Source of the DNA: Erythrobacter litoralis
GTDB taxonomy: Bacteria > Pseudomonadota > Alphaproteobacteria > Sphingomonadales > Sphingomonadaceae
Length of the DNA stretch: 64,000 nucleotides
Assembly (NCBI RefSeq): GCF_001719165.1
Contig: NZ_CP017057.1
Location: 2,970,501-3,034,500 of the forward strand
Reading direction: 5' to 3'
The notes beneath the pieces were generated by a model, which saw only the letters and a program-made list of their open reading frames with translations, was not told where the DNA came from and did not search any database. Both the position numbers and the translations under genes were made by a program. Positions 25,376-34,543 of this stretch are shown in pieces (position 1 is the stretch's first letter; each line of letters starts with the position of its first letter).

Positions 25376-25470
25376 CGCCTGGACCGAAGGGAGTGAAATG
25401 CGCCTGTCTCCGCTGCTCGTTTCCCTCCGGCCGATCAATCCGCAAGGCCGCCCGCGCGTTCCCGCCCCTT

Positions 25471-26646
25471 TCAGTCCTCCGCCGCGAAACTGATCTCGGC
25501 ATGTTCCTGGAGCCGGTCGACCAGCGCCTTGCCGAGGAAGGAGCCGGGCGTCCCGATCCCGCCATCCGCCTTGCAGTCGAGCAGCGCCATGCCGGTTTCG
25601 GACAGCATCCGGCTGGTCGAACCGTAGCCCGGGTCATACTTGCCCTTGACCGCGTAATGCAGCGTCTCGCCGCCCGGCATCTCAGCGACGAACAGCACGT
25701 CGTAGAACCCGTTCTCGCGCTCTTCCCTTGTCGGACCTTCGCCCGGCTTGGGCGGTTTCGAACCGAACGGGTTCTTCATCATCTCCTGCGCTGCCTCGGC
25801 CATCTTGCGGCCCGCTTCGCCGGGGCTGGTGAGCACCATCTCGTCATATTTGAAATCCTCGCCATAGGGGTGGCCGAGCAGGAAATTGGTGCGGTGCACG
25901 TTCTTGGTGTTGATCGGCGCCATGACGAAGGGCGCGGCCCATTTGCCGAGGTCCTCCTCGTGCCGCGGGACCATGCCCGAAGGCTGGTCCGGCCCCTCAA
26001 AGCCGGGGGTGAGGGCAAAGGGATCGCGCAGCAGCGAGATGATCGCCGGCTTGCGCATCGCGGCCTGCATTGTCGCGCCAAGGCTCGCCGCAGTGCCGCC
26101 CGAGAACGTCCCCTGCATCGAGCGCACCCGGCCCCGGATGCGCGGGGCGGGAGCGCCGAAGCGCGCCTTCGCAGCTTCCTGCGCCATCATCACGCCAAGG
26201 TCGAAGGGGATCGAATCGAAACCGGACGAAAAACAGATTCGTGCGCCGGTCTCTTTCGCCTTCGCGTGGTGCTGTTCGATCTTTTCGGCCATCCACGCCG
26301 GTTCGCCGCACAGGTCGGCATAATCGGTTCCGGTCTCCACACAGGCGGCGAGCAGGTTGTCGCCATACAGTTGGTAAGGCCCGACCGTGGTCAGCACGAC
26401 CTTCGTGCGCTCGCACATCGCTTTCAATGAAGCGGGATCGTCGGCATCGGCCACCACCAGCGGGGTATCGGCGGGTGCACCGATTTCGTCGCGCACGGCC
26501 TCGAGCTTGTCGAGGCTGCGACCTGCCATCGCCCAATTCGGACCATCTTCGCGCTCGCCATAGTGATTGCTCAGATATTCCGCCACGAGACGGCCGGTAT
26601 AGCCGGTCGCTCCATAGACGATGATGTCAAAGTCGGTTTCAGCCAT
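25471..26646 (-). CDS. Saccharopine dehydrogenase-like NAD(P)-binding protein
   Basis: A 391-residue protein with an N-terminal Rossmann fold (VYGATGYTGRLVAEYL) and the pattern of the saccharopine dehydrogenase / trans-acting enoyl reductase superfamily: WAMAGRSLDKLEAVRDE, VVLTTVGPYQLYGDNLLAACVETGTDYADLCGE and FSSGFDSIPFDLG. Family members reduce or isomerise lipid intermediates in mycobacteria, or catalyse lysine-pathway steps; the reaction here is unknown. The start ATG 26646 gives the fold from residue 5. It is monocistronic as far as can be seen. Confidence 0.88.
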   Translation of the reverse strand: MAETDFDIIVYGATGYTGRLVAEYLSNHYGEREDGPNWAMAGRSLDKLEAVRDEIGAPADTPLVVADADDPASLKAMCERTKVVLTTVGPYQLYGDNLLAACVETGTDYADLCGEPAWMAEKIEQHHAKAKETGARICFSSGFDSIPFDLGVMMAQEAAKARFGAPAPRIRGRVRSMQGTFSGGTAASLGATMQAAMRKPAIISLLRDPFALTPGFEGPDQPSGMVPRHEEDLGKWAAPFVMAPINTKNVHRTNFLLGHPYGEDFKYDEMVLTSPGEAGRKMAEAAQEMMKNPFGSKPPKPGEGPTREERENGFYDVLFVAEMPGGETLHYAVKGKYDPGYGSTSRMLSETGMALLDCKADGGIGTPGSFLGKALVDRLQEHAEISFAAED

Positions 26647-26782
26647 GACAGTCCTCTCGATGCGTTACTCCAGCTTCAACTGGACCTGCGGGAACGGGTA
26701 AGGCCATTCCGCCGGAGATGCCAGCGCGAGTTGGCTTCACGGAGCGCTGCGGAGAGAAGGCTCACCGACACTGCTGGACGGA

Positions 26783-27250
26783 TCAACCGGCTTTCTCGCT
26801 TGCCTCTTCTGGAGCCGCCGTGTTCTCAGGCAGCGTCAATTCGCGCCAGTTGCTTTCGAATTGATCGATTGGGTCTTTCACTCGGCCGACGATCTCACGC
26901 GCGCAGTATCTCAACCTGGTGGCGCTGCAGAACCCGTTGAAGGCGACCACGTATTGGTCGAACACTTCCGCGAATCTCTTCCTGACCAGAATGACCGAAT
27001 AGAAGGCGACCCGTCCGCTCTCAGTAGTAAGGAGGACGAGCTTCCACCCGTCCTCATCCGCCTGGCCGACAGAGAGGGCGGCGCTGCCGGCGATTTCCTC
27101 GGTCACTTCGTGGGCCAGGAACGTTCCGATCCGATCGCCTCCGATATATTCGACCGAAATGGGATTTGCTTCGCCACGCGCGGAGGCGAGCGCAAAAGCG
27201 CAGCTCAGCGCAGCCGCAAAGGTGAGGCGAAGCAGGCTCCAATCCCCCAT
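26783..27250 (-). CDS. Secreted protein of unknown function, 155 residues
   Basis: N-terminal signal peptide (LLRLTFAAALSCAFALASARG), then a mature region of about 120 residues with a mixed pattern (ISVEYIGGDRIGTFLAHEVTEEIAGS, WKLVLLTTESGRVAFYSVILV) and two cysteines (NGFCSATRLRYC) that may form a disulfide in the periplasm. No family recognised. ATG 27250 is immediately followed by the signal, supporting this start. It is divergent from the PilZ gene at 27400. Confidence 0.65.
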   Translation of the reverse strand: MGDWSLLRLTFAAALSCAFALASARGEANPISVEYIGGDRIGTFLAHEVTEEIAGSAALSVGQADEDGWKLVLLTTESGRVAFYSVILVRKRFAEVFDQYVVAFNGFCSATRLRYCAREIVGRVKDPIDQFESNWRELTLPENTAAPEEASEKAG

Positions 27251-27399
27251 TGGTGAAGCTTAATCTGTAAATTAACCTTGTCCAGTGAGAATGCTTGCCG
27301 CAAGCGCCCCGGAACGTTGCGAAAAGAGCGCCTCCGGGGTGCGTTAAAGATAATTAAAGGTAAGGGTTGGAAACTTGCGCCGGGCAACGGAGGTCGGCG

Positions 27400-27798
27400 A
27401 TGCTGATTACGAAACCGAAGCGGAAACCCAAGCGGGTACGGGTGCTCATCGACGGCACGCTTGAAGGGGCCGAGGGCACGCTCGCCGTGCGCGTCAGGGA
27501 CATCTCGGAGGGCGGAGCGCTGATAGAGACGACCGACACCCCGAAGACGGGAGACAAGGTGCGTCTGTCGTGCCGCGGCCATGATCTCGCAGGCAAGGTT
27601 CTCTGGCAGAGGGGCGCTTGGGCCGGCATCCGCTTCGAACGGCCGCTCCAGAATGCAACATGGAATGAATTCGCGGCCATGGGTCTGCGGGTCGGAGCGC
27701 CGCGCAACTACCGGCCCGATCTGATTCCGGAGGATGAGGAACCAATCGAGGTGAGCCGACGCACAATCCGGATTCGTCGGACGGCTTCGGGCCGCTAG
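27400..27798 (+). CDS. PilZ domain protein, second copy
   Basis: A 132-residue single-domain protein with a basic start (KPKRKPKRVRV) and the PilZ signature RDISEGGALIET, followed by KVLWQRGAWAGIRFERPL. It would bind cyclic-di-GMP. ATG 27400 lies 8 bases after GGAGG. Upstream (27344-27357) TTAA repeats separated by 6 bases resemble, but do not match, a CtrA site (spacing 7), and TTAATCTGTAAATTAA lies at about 27260. The C-terminal tail is basic (RRTIRIRRTASGR). Confidence 0.88.
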   Translation: MLITKPKRKPKRVRVLIDGTLEGAEGTLAVRVRDISEGGALIETTDTPKTGDKVRLSCRGHDLAGKVLWQRGAWAGIRFERPLQNATWNEFAAMGLRVGAPRNYRPDLIPEDEEPIEVSRRTIRIRRTASGR

Positions 27799-27880
27799 CC
27801 GGCCTAGATAGTCGTCACCAGGCTGACCAACGGATGCTGGGTCGAAAGCGCCTGCGATGCTGCAGATCGGCGCTTAGGCT

Positions 27881-28435
27881 CTAAAGACGCGGCAGCGTCA
27901 CACCGCGCTGGCCCATGTATTTGCCCGCGCGGTCCTTGTAGCTCGTCTCGCAGCGTTCGTTGCCTTTCAGGAACAGGAACTGGCACGCGCCTTCATTGGC
28001 ATAGATGCGCGCGGGCAGCGGGGTGGTGTTAGAGAATTCCAGCGTCACGTGCCCCTCCCAGCCCGGCTCCAGCGGGGTGACGTTCACGATGATCCCGCAG
28101 CGCGCATAGGTGCTCTTGCCAAGGCAGATGACCAGCACGTCCTCGGGCACGCGGAAATATTCGACCGTGCGGGCAAGCGCGAAGGAATTGGGCGGGATCA
28201 CGCAGACGTCGGTCTCGCGGTCGACGAAGCTGTTTGCATCGAACTGTTTCGGATCGACGATCGCGCTGTCGACATTGGTGAAGATCTTGAACTCGGGCGC
28301 GACGCGCGCGTCATAGCCGTAGGAGGACAGGCCGTAGGAGATGCAGCCTTCGCGCCGCTGCGCCTCGACGAAAGGCTCGATCATGCCATTTTCGAGCGCC
28401 TGCTCGCGGATCCACTTGTCGGAAAGAATCGCCAT
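27881..28435 (-). CDS. dcd: dCTP deaminase
   Basis: A 184-residue enzyme deaminating dCTP to dUTP, feeding thymidylate synthesis. The family start [14 protein letters not shown], the central YGYDARVA, the SKYAR-like segment [10 protein letters not shown] with [15 protein letters not shown], and the end [18 protein letters not shown] are all typical. Start at ATG 28435; the open frame upstream has no family similarity. It follows an alpha/beta hydrolase on the same strand after 76 bases. Confidence 0.95.
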   Translation of the reverse strand: MAILSDKWIREQALENGMIEPFVEAQRREGCISYGLSSYGYDARVAPEFKIFTNVDSAIVDPKQFDANSFVDRETDVCVIPPNSFALARTVEYFRVPEDVLVICLGKSTYARCGIIVNVTPLEPGWEGHVTLEFSNTTPLPARIYANEGACQFLFLKGNERCETSYKDRAGKYMGQRGVTLPRL

Positions 28436-28511
28436 GATGCCAGTGATTCCCCATGGGCGACCGGGCGGCAAGCAGGCGCGGCGATTTATCCGGCGATAGT
28501 CTTGCCGTCGA

Positions 28512-29402
28512 TCAGGCGGCCTTCGCGTGAGCGGCGATCTCTTGCGCAAGCCGGTCCGTCAGTTCGAGAGGCAGATCGTGCCCCCAGCCGGGGATCGTGA
28601 CCAGCCGTGCGCCCGGGATCGCCATGGCGGTATCCTCCCCCGCCTCGACCTTGACCAGCGGATCGTCCTCGCCGTGCAGCACCAGCGTCGGCGCGGTGAC
28701 CGCGCCGAGTCGCCCGCGCCGGTCGCCATCCTCGATGATCGCCGCGAGCTGGCGTGGCAGGCCGTCGGGATAGACGCTGCGACGGACCGTTTTCAGCACC
28801 CGTTCGCGCAGTTTTTCATCGCTCGGCCGATAGGCCGGACTGCCGATCGCGCGCTGGACCCGCATGCCGTGGGCGACGACCGCCTCCTCCTCGAGCGACT
28901 TCAGCGGCGCGGTGAGCGCCTCCATCGCGTGTTTTTCCGCCTGGGGCAGTTTCGGATTGCCCGTGGTCGAGAAGATCGACGTGAGCGAAAGCAGGCGTTC
29001 GGGATGGTGCACCGCCATCAGCTGCGCGATCATCCCGCCCATCGAGGCGCCCACGACATGCGCGTGATCGATCGCCAGCGCATCGAGCAGCCCGGCCGCG
29101 TCGTCGGCCATGTCGGTGAGCGTGTAGGGCACGCGCGGGGGAAAGCCGAGCTTCGTCCACAGCACCTGCCACACCACCTTGGGCGGCCGCTCGCCCGCCA
29201 TCTTCTGTGAAAGCCCGATATCGCGATTGTCGAAACGGATGACGCGAAAACCGCGTTGCACCAGCGCCTCGACGAATTCGTCCGGCCACAAGGTCAGCTG
29301 CGCACCAAGTCCCATCACCAGCAGGATCGGCGGATGCGCGGGGTCGCCGTGATCCTCGTAGAAAAGCTCGATTTGCGTATTGGGCGTGGTGATCGCGGGC
29401 AT
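28512..29402 (-). CDS. Alpha/beta hydrolase
   Basis: A 296-residue cytosolic hydrolase. The nucleophile elbow is [10 protein letters not shown] (serine nucleophile), the acid is in [10 protein letters not shown] and the histidine in GWGHDLP; the oxyanion segment is [17 protein letters not shown]. The sequence resembles esterases and 3-oxoadipate enol-lactonase-like hydrolases, but the substrate is not evident. The start ATG 29402 directly precedes the first strand. It is upstream of dcd. Confidence 0.9.
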   Translation of the reverse strand: MPAITTPNTQIELFYEDHGDPAHPPILLVMGLGAQLTLWPDEFVEALVQRGFRVIRFDNRDIGLSQKMAGERPPKVVWQVLWTKLGFPPRVPYTLTDMADDAAGLLDALAIDHAHVVGASMGGMIAQLMAVHHPERLLSLTSIFSTTGNPKLPQAEKHAMEALTAPLKSLEEEAVVAHGMRVQRAIGSPAYRPSDEKLRERVLKTVRRSVYPDGLPRQLAAIIEDGDRRGRLGAVTAPTLVLHGEDDPLVKVEAGEDTAMAIPGARLVTIPGWGHDLPLELTDRLAQEIAAHAKAA

Positions 29403-29567
29403 GGCTGGTCCGTATGCAGGGCTCGGTTGCCATGTGCCTATCGGCGCGCACCCGCCGGCGCAAGCGCTCCACCTGCGCGCGAGCCGCCCCTGCCTGCCCC
29501 GGGCGGGTTGCCCGGAGAGGAGGGACGGCCGCTCCAGCCGGTTGTCGGCGTCAGGGGGAAGGGGCTG

Positions 29568-30086
29568 CTAACCCCCGAGAACGATCGTCTCGCTCTCCGC
29601 CTCACCGGCAGCGAGCCGGGCGCGCTCGGACCTGGCAAGCGCAAGCTTGAGCTCCTTGTGCTGGATTTGGTCGGCGGCGAAGATGATGTTCGCCACGAAG
29701 CGCGCACCGTCCGCGTTGCCGACCGGCACGTCGGAAATGTTGCCGAGCCGCTTCACCGCGTATTTCGCCATTCTCTCCGCCTTCCAGTCGGCGCTGTTGG
29801 AATGGACCTCCAACTGTTCTGGCCGCCCGTCAGCGCCCATGCGGAAAGCGATCTGCACTATACCGTTTCCGGGCACGACGCTGTGGCGACCGGGCGCCTG
29901 GCGCAGCGCATTGTTGAGCTTGCGCGTCGCCTTGTCCTGCCAGCGCTTCATTTCGCTCTTGGACGTGACCTCGATCTGCTCCTGGTCGCCGGCCAGCGCC
30001 GGTGAAGCGACCATCGGCAGCGAAAGGCCGAGCGCGAGAACGGGGACGGCGAGATGCCGCAGGGGTTTGTAGGTATATCGGGTCAT
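29568..30086 (-). CDS. Periplasmic TonB C-terminal domain-like protein
   Basis: A 172-residue exported protein: signal peptide ending PALA-GD, then a domain of about 100 residues with VVPGNGIVQIAFRMGADGRPEQLEVHSNSADWKAERMAKYAVKRL, the pattern of the TonB-box/TonB C-terminal beta-alpha-beta fold. There is no proline-rich spacer or anchor after the signal, so it is not a full TonB. It ends with a charged helix. No exbB or exbD is adjacent. Function unknown. The gap 30087-30352 after it holds no gene. Confidence 0.7.
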   Translation of the reverse strand: MTRYTYKPLRHLAVPVLALGLSLPMVASPALAGDQEQIEVTSKSEMKRWQDKATRKLNNALRQAPGRHSVVPGNGIVQIAFRMGADGRPEQLEVHSNSADWKAERMAKYAVKRLGNISDVPVGNADGARFVANIIFAADQIQHKELKLALARSERARLAAGEAESETIVLGG

Positions 30087-30352
30087 TGGATCATCCTCCT
30101 CGGTTCGTTCAGGAGGATCGGCCGTTCAGCGTCGAGCAGCAGGGCATCAGCCCATACCCGCAAGCGTCGGCGGCAATGGTCGATCCGACGTCGCGCCTCC
30201 GTTTCACCGGACGCCGTGACGTCAACAATGAATCTCGCACGTCGCACGGATCAATCAACGAAAGATCGCCGAGCGACGTTTTATTTCGCTGGAACCCTAT
30301 CTGTCGACGATAAATGACACACCGCTCTCGACGAGCGCAGAGAGCGCAAGGT

Positions 30353-31285
30353 TCACTCGCTCCGCCAGTCCGGCCCCATGATGATCGCGCCTTCCCCTTC
30401 GAGCATGTCGAGCACGCCCTCCGGCTCGGCCAGCACGCGCAGGGGGACGACTGCGACGCTTACTCCGTCCTCGCCCATTGCCTGGGTGATCGATTCGACC
30501 CAGATACCGCGGATTTCCTCGCCCAGTTGCGGATCGGCCCAGGGCCAGCATGATCCGAGCGCGACCTCGAGGGGGTTCTGCATCACGCCGGGAATGTCGA
30601 ACCGCCGCCACGCATTGCCCCGCGCCTCGATGATCTCCGGCCCCGCCTCGGCGGCGGTCATGGCCGCTTCGAGGCAGGGGATCTGCGTGCGCGGGTCGGC
30701 TTCGGACAGGCTGTCGAGCAGATCCTCACCCCGAAACCGCGGCGGGCGGATGATTTCGACGTCCGCATCCTCGGCGGATTCCTCGACCACCTCGGTCGCA
30801 TCGTCCAATGTGTCGTCGTCGAAATCGAGCTGGCGGGCGAGCAGGTTGAACGCGGTGATGAGGAAGGAGGAGCGGTCGTAGTCCTTGTCGTATTTCGCCT
30901 CGAGCGCGGCGAGCCGGGCGCGCTGCTCGGCGTCGAGGTAGTCGCCCGCCACCGTCTTGTCAGGCAGCTTGAGAAAGCGCCCGGCGCGAAACATCACGCG
31001 GAAGAAATCGCCCGGCGAGAATTTGGGCCGCGAGCGCAGGATGACCCTTTGCGATTCCCCCACCGCCTCCTCGAGCCGGTCGGGCCGCCACGGCGTCGCC
31101 TCGGGCACGGCGCGAATCTCTCCGACGAGGATGATCGCGCCGGTGTCCGTGTCGATCGTCCACATCGGCGCGCCGGAACGCTGCGCGGTGACGAGGATGG
31201 AGTTTTCGGACGGCGACGCGGTGTCCTGCGCGGCGAGGGGGGCGGCAAGAGCCGCGAGCACGAAAGACAGGCAATACTTGCGCAT
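30353..31285 (-). CDS. TraB/GumN family protein
   Basis: A 310-residue exported protein: signal peptide MRKYCLSFVLAALAAPLAAQ, then a domain starting PMWTIDTDTGAIILVGEIRAVPE, in which WTI-D... and LVGEIHA-like strands match the TraB/GumN family. The usual GxH motif of catalytic members is here GEIRAV, with Arg for His, so catalytic activity is questionable. The C-terminal part includes VSVAVVPLRVLAEPEGVLDMLEGEGA. Start at ATG 31285; its Shine-Dalgarno AAGGA is 14 bases away, so the start is only moderately sure. It is downstream of nadB. Confidence 0.78.
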   Translation of the reverse strand: MRKYCLSFVLAALAAPLAAQDTASPSENSILVTAQRSGAPMWTIDTDTGAIILVGEIRAVPEATPWRPDRLEEAVGESQRVILRSRPKFSPGDFFRVMFRAGRFLKLPDKTVAGDYLDAEQRARLAALEAKYDKDYDRSSFLITAFNLLARQLDFDDDTLDDATEVVEESAEDADVEIIRPPRFRGEDLLDSLSEADPRTQIPCLEAAMTAAEAGPEIIEARGNAWRRFDIPGVMQNPLEVALGSCWPWADPQLGEEIRGIWVESITQAMGEDGVSVAVVPLRVLAEPEGVLDMLEGEGAIIMGPDWRSE

Positions 31286-31359
31286 GATCGAAAGAGATAT
31301 CCTTCCTTTCCTGCATGCCGCTTGAACGCTCCCGGACCGAGCGTTCGCGGGGATACCTG

Positions 31360-32991
31360 TCACGGTACCAGCACCGTGTCCCGCGGCTCCTCCGCCGTCT
31401 CCAGGTAATCCAGCGTGTAATGCAGCCCCCGGCTCTCCTTGCGGTGGAGCGCGCTTTTCACGATCAGTTCCGCCGCCTGCAGCAGGTTGCGCAGTTCAAT
31501 AAGGTCGGTCGTGACGCGGAAGCTTCCGTAATAATCCTCGACCTCGCGCTTCAGCAGTTCGATCCGGTGCGCGGCGCGTTCGAGGCGCTTGGTCGTCCGC
31601 ACGATGCCGACATAGTTCCACATGAAGCGGCGGATCTCGGTCCAGTTCTGCTTGATGACGACCTCTTCGTCGGAATCGGTCACGCGGCTTTCATCCCACG
31701 GCAGGATTGCAGGCGGTTCGTCGAGTTCGTCCCACATGGTGAGGATGTCGCTGGCCGCCGCCTCGCCGAAGACGAAGCATTCGAGGAGGGAATTGGACGC
31801 GAGCCGGTTCGCGCCGTGCAGCCCGCTTTCGGTGCATTCGCCCGCCGCCCAAAGGCCCGGCAGGTCGGTGCGGGCATAGAGGTCCACCACCACCCCGCCG
31901 CAGGTGTAATGCTGCGCGGGCACGACGGGAATCGGCTCTTTCGTCATGTCGATGCCGAGGCCAAGGAGCTTTTCGTGGATGGTCGGGAAGTGGCTGCGGA
32001 CGAAATCCGGGGCCTCGTGGCTGATGTCGAGATGGACATAGTCGAGGCCGAAGCGCTTGATCTCGGCATCGATCGCGCGCGCCACCACGTCGCGCGGTGC
32101 GAGCTCCATGCGCTCGGGGTCGTAATAGGTCATGAATCGCTTGCCGGTGCGCGGATTGATCAGCCGCCCGCCTTCGCCGCGCACGGCCTCGGTGATGAGG
32201 AAGTTCTTGACGTCGAGATTGTAGAGGCAGGTCGGGTGGAACTGCATCATCTCCATGTTGGAGACGCGCGCCCCCGCCCGCCACGCCATCGCTATGCCAT
32301 CGCCGGTCGCGCCGCGCGGGGCGGTGGAAAAGAGGTAGCAGCGCCCCGCCCCGCCGCTCGCGAGCACGGTGGCCCGCGCGACGTGGCGTTCGACCCGGCC
32401 CGTGTCCTCGTTCAGCGCATAGACGCCCCAGACATGACCCGCGCCGGAATAATGTTCGCGGTGGCGATCGGTGATGAAATCGATGCAGGTGCGCCCAGGC
32501 AGGAGCGTGATGTTGTCGTTCGCCTGCGCCGCCGTCAGCAGCGCGTCCTGCACCGCCCAGCCGGTCGCATCGTCGACATGGACGATCCGGCGATGCGAAT
32601 GGCCGCCCTCGCGGGTCAGATGGAGCGCATCGGCGTCGCGGTTGAAGGGGACGCCGAGTTCGCACAGCCGGTCGATGCTGCCGGGCGCACGCTCGATCAC
32701 GAATTCCACCGCCTCGCGGTCGTTCAATCCCGCGCCCGCCACCATCGTGTCGCGCACGTGGTTTTCGAACGTGTCGCCCGCATCGAGAACGGCTGCGATC
32801 CCGCCCTGCGCCCAGGCGGTCGACCCGCCAGTGAGCGATCCCTTGGCGAGCACGAGCACCCGCTTCGTCTCGGCCAGTTCGAGAGCGGCGGTCAGTCCGG
32901 CCGCGCCCGACCCGATCACGATCACGTCGTGGGGCGGAATGTCGTGTTCCGTGACATCCGATCGGCCGCCGGCTGCTTTCGCTTCGTTCAT
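31360..32991 (-). CDS. nadB: L-aspartate oxidase
   Basis: A 543-residue flavoprotein that oxidises L-aspartate to iminoaspartate in NAD synthesis. The FAD-binding site is VIVIGSGAAGLTAALEL; the active-site region SLTGGSTAWAQGGIAAVL, HSHRRIVHVDD, FHPTCLYN and TCGGVVVDL, with the end HANRLASNSLLECFVFG, fits the succinate dehydrogenase/NadB family. Start at ATG 32991; the 12-residue upstream extension is basic and unlikely. nadA and nadC are not in the window. It follows the ABC ATPase gene after 54 bases. Confidence 0.93.
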   Translation of the reverse strand: MNEAKAAGGRSDVTEHDIPPHDVIVIGSGAAGLTAALELAETKRVLVLAKGSLTGGSTAWAQGGIAAVLDAGDTFENHVRDTMVAGAGLNDREAVEFVIERAPGSIDRLCELGVPFNRDADALHLTREGGHSHRRIVHVDDATGWAVQDALLTAAQANDNITLLPGRTCIDFITDRHREHYSGAGHVWGVYALNEDTGRVERHVARATVLASGGAGRCYLFSTAPRGATGDGIAMAWRAGARVSNMEMMQFHPTCLYNLDVKNFLITEAVRGEGGRLINPRTGKRFMTYYDPERMELAPRDVVARAIDAEIKRFGLDYVHLDISHEAPDFVRSHFPTIHEKLLGLGIDMTKEPIPVVPAQHYTCGGVVVDLYARTDLPGLWAAGECTESGLHGANRLASNSLLECFVFGEAAASDILTMWDELDEPPAILPWDESRVTDSDEEVVIKQNWTEIRRFMWNYVGIVRTTKRLERAAHRIELLKREVEDYYGSFRVTTDLIELRNLLQAAELIVKSALHRKESRGLHYTLDYLETAEEPRDTVLVP

Positions 32992-33045
32992 CCTCGTCGC
33001 TTTGACGCGCAAACGGGCGCGGAGCAAGGGCCTGCGCGCATGCGC

Positions 33046-34011
33046 TCAGACGCCCGTCCCGGTCAGCTGGACGAAGACATCCTCAAGATCCGCCTCGCGT
33101 GTCGTCACGTCCTCGATGCGCAATCCCTGTTCCTGCAGGATGGCGAGAACCTGGCCCGCGCTCAGGCGGTCCTTGTCATAGGTGATCTCGACCGAGTGGC
33201 CACCGGTCAGTTCGGCGCGGGCGAATGCCTCGTGCGAGGGGGCCTGCGACAACTCGCCCGTGACGGTGACCGCGACGACCTTCTCGCGCGCCATTTCGAC
33301 CAGTTCGCGGGTCGGCTTGTTTGCGATCAGCTGGCCGTTATTGATGATCGCGATGCGGTCGCACAATTCCTCGGCCTCCTCGAGGTAATGCGTGGTCAGC
33401 ACCACGGTCACGCCCTCGCGATTGAGTTCGGTGACAAGTTCCCACAATTGCCGCCTCAGTTCGACGTCGACCCCCGCAGTCGGTTCGTCGAGGACGAGGA
33501 TCGGCGGGGAATGCACCATCGCCTTCGCCACCAGCAGCCGTCTTTTCATGCCGCCCGACAAAGTGCGGGCATAGGCATTGCGCTTGTCCGCGAGGCGCAC
33601 CGCCTCGAGCAGTTCCATGCTGCGCCGCCGGGCCTTGGGGATGCCGTAGAAGCCGCCCTGGTTTTCCAGCACCTCGAACGGCGTGAAGAACGGGTCGAAG
33701 ACGATTTCCTGCGGCACGATCCCGATCGCGCGGCTCGCATTGCGGCGATGCTCGTCGATGTCGAAGCCCCAGATCTCGGCTTGGCCGGAGGTCTTGTTGA
33801 CCAGCCCTGCAAGGATGTTGATGAGCGTCGACTTGCCCGCCCCGTTCGGCCCCAGCAGCCCGAAGATCGAGCCTTCGGGCACATCGAAGCTGACCCCGGC
33901 GAGAGCGAGCTTGCCCTCGGATTCCTCCGCGCTCTTGGCGCCCTTGATGCCCCCCGGCGGAGCATAGCGCTTGGCGAGGTTCTCGATGCGGATGGCGGGC
34001 TCTGAGGGCAT
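33046..34011 (-). CDS. ABC transporter ATP-binding protein (ABC-2 type exporter)
   Basis: A 321-residue ATPase: Walker A GLLGPNGAGKST, Q-loop IGIVPQEIVFD, signature LSGGMKRRLLVAKAM, Walker B ILVLDEPTAGVD and switch His in LTTHYLEEAEEL. The C-terminal part of about 90 residues is typical of DrrA/NodI-like exporters that partner an ABC-2 permease. No permease gene is adjacent: the next gene downstream is nadB and the upstream gene is divergent. It may work with a permease encoded elsewhere. Start at ATG 34011; the longer frame to 34227 overlaps a divergent gene. Confidence 0.92.
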   Translation of the reverse strand: MPSEPAIRIENLAKRYAPPGGIKGAKSAEESEGKLALAGVSFDVPEGSIFGLLGPNGAGKSTLINILAGLVNKTSGQAEIWGFDIDEHRRNASRAIGIVPQEIVFDPFFTPFEVLENQGGFYGIPKARRRSMELLEAVRLADKRNAYARTLSGGMKRRLLVAKAMVHSPPILVLDEPTAGVDVELRRQLWELVTELNREGVTVVLTTHYLEEAEELCDRIAIINNGQLIANKPTRELVEMAREKVVAVTVTGELSQAPSHEAFARAELTGGHSVEITYDKDRLSAGQVLAILQEQGLRIEDVTTREADLEDVFVQLTGTGV

Positions 34012-34108
34012 GGCTTCAGCCCATGAAAGATCACTCCCGGCAAGGCAAGGGCCGCCGGAAGCACGATGGGCGATTGAGCTTGCCGAAAAGCTGTTATACG
34101 GGAGCGCC

Positions 34109-34369
34109 ATGAACACCCCCCCTCCCGAAGTCCTGCTGGTCGATACGCGCCGCGTGAGCTGCGACGGGTCGAGCGGCATTCGCGGCGGCGCCGGATACCG
34201 TCCCGCCGCGCTCGGCCATCCGCGCATCTATCTCGAGATCGACGAGCATGGCTATGTCGATTGCGGCTATTGCGATCGCCGTTTCGTGCTGAAGGGCGGG
34301 CCGGCCGACGGAGTCGACCAGGCAAGCCTGCCCGACATCAACGAAGGCGCCGATCCGGGCCACCGCTGA
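34109..34369 (+). CDS. Zinc-finger CHCC domain protein
   Basis: An 86-residue protein of the zf-CHCC family (PF10276), bacterial relatives of the complex I accessory subunit NDUFS6. The metal ligands are Cys18 (VSCDG), His37 (LGHPRIYLEI), Cys52 and Cys55 (VDCGYCDRRFVL), in the expected order. ATG 34109 follows GGAGC. It is divergent from the ABC ATPase gene. Role inferred from the family: respiratory-chain assembly or iron-sulfur-related. Confidence 0.9.
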   Translation: MNTPPPEVLLVDTRRVSCDGSSGIRGGAGYRPAALGHPRIYLEIDEHGYVDCGYCDRRFVLKGGPADGVDQASLPDINEGADPGHR

Positions 34370-34543
34370 TCGGCGGAGATTCTTCCGCAAGGGAGTTAGG
34401 CGACAGCGGCTAATCGCCGCGACACGGGCTTTTCGCGCCATGGTCTGGCCTCGCGCAATCAGGGCCGGGCCCGGGTTCAAAGCATTGTTAATGCCTTGCC
34501 GCTAACACCGCCCCGACCACGCAAGGACCAGGGCGAGGCCAGT

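Noticed and set aside
27344-27357. TTAA repeats before the PilZ gene as a CtrA site
   Set aside because: Spacing is 6 bases (and 8 at the other copy) instead of 7.
31315-34005. An 896-codon plus-strand open frame opposite nadB and the ABC ATPase
   Set aside because: Mirror of strongly coded minus-strand genes; no ribosome binding site or recognisable motif.
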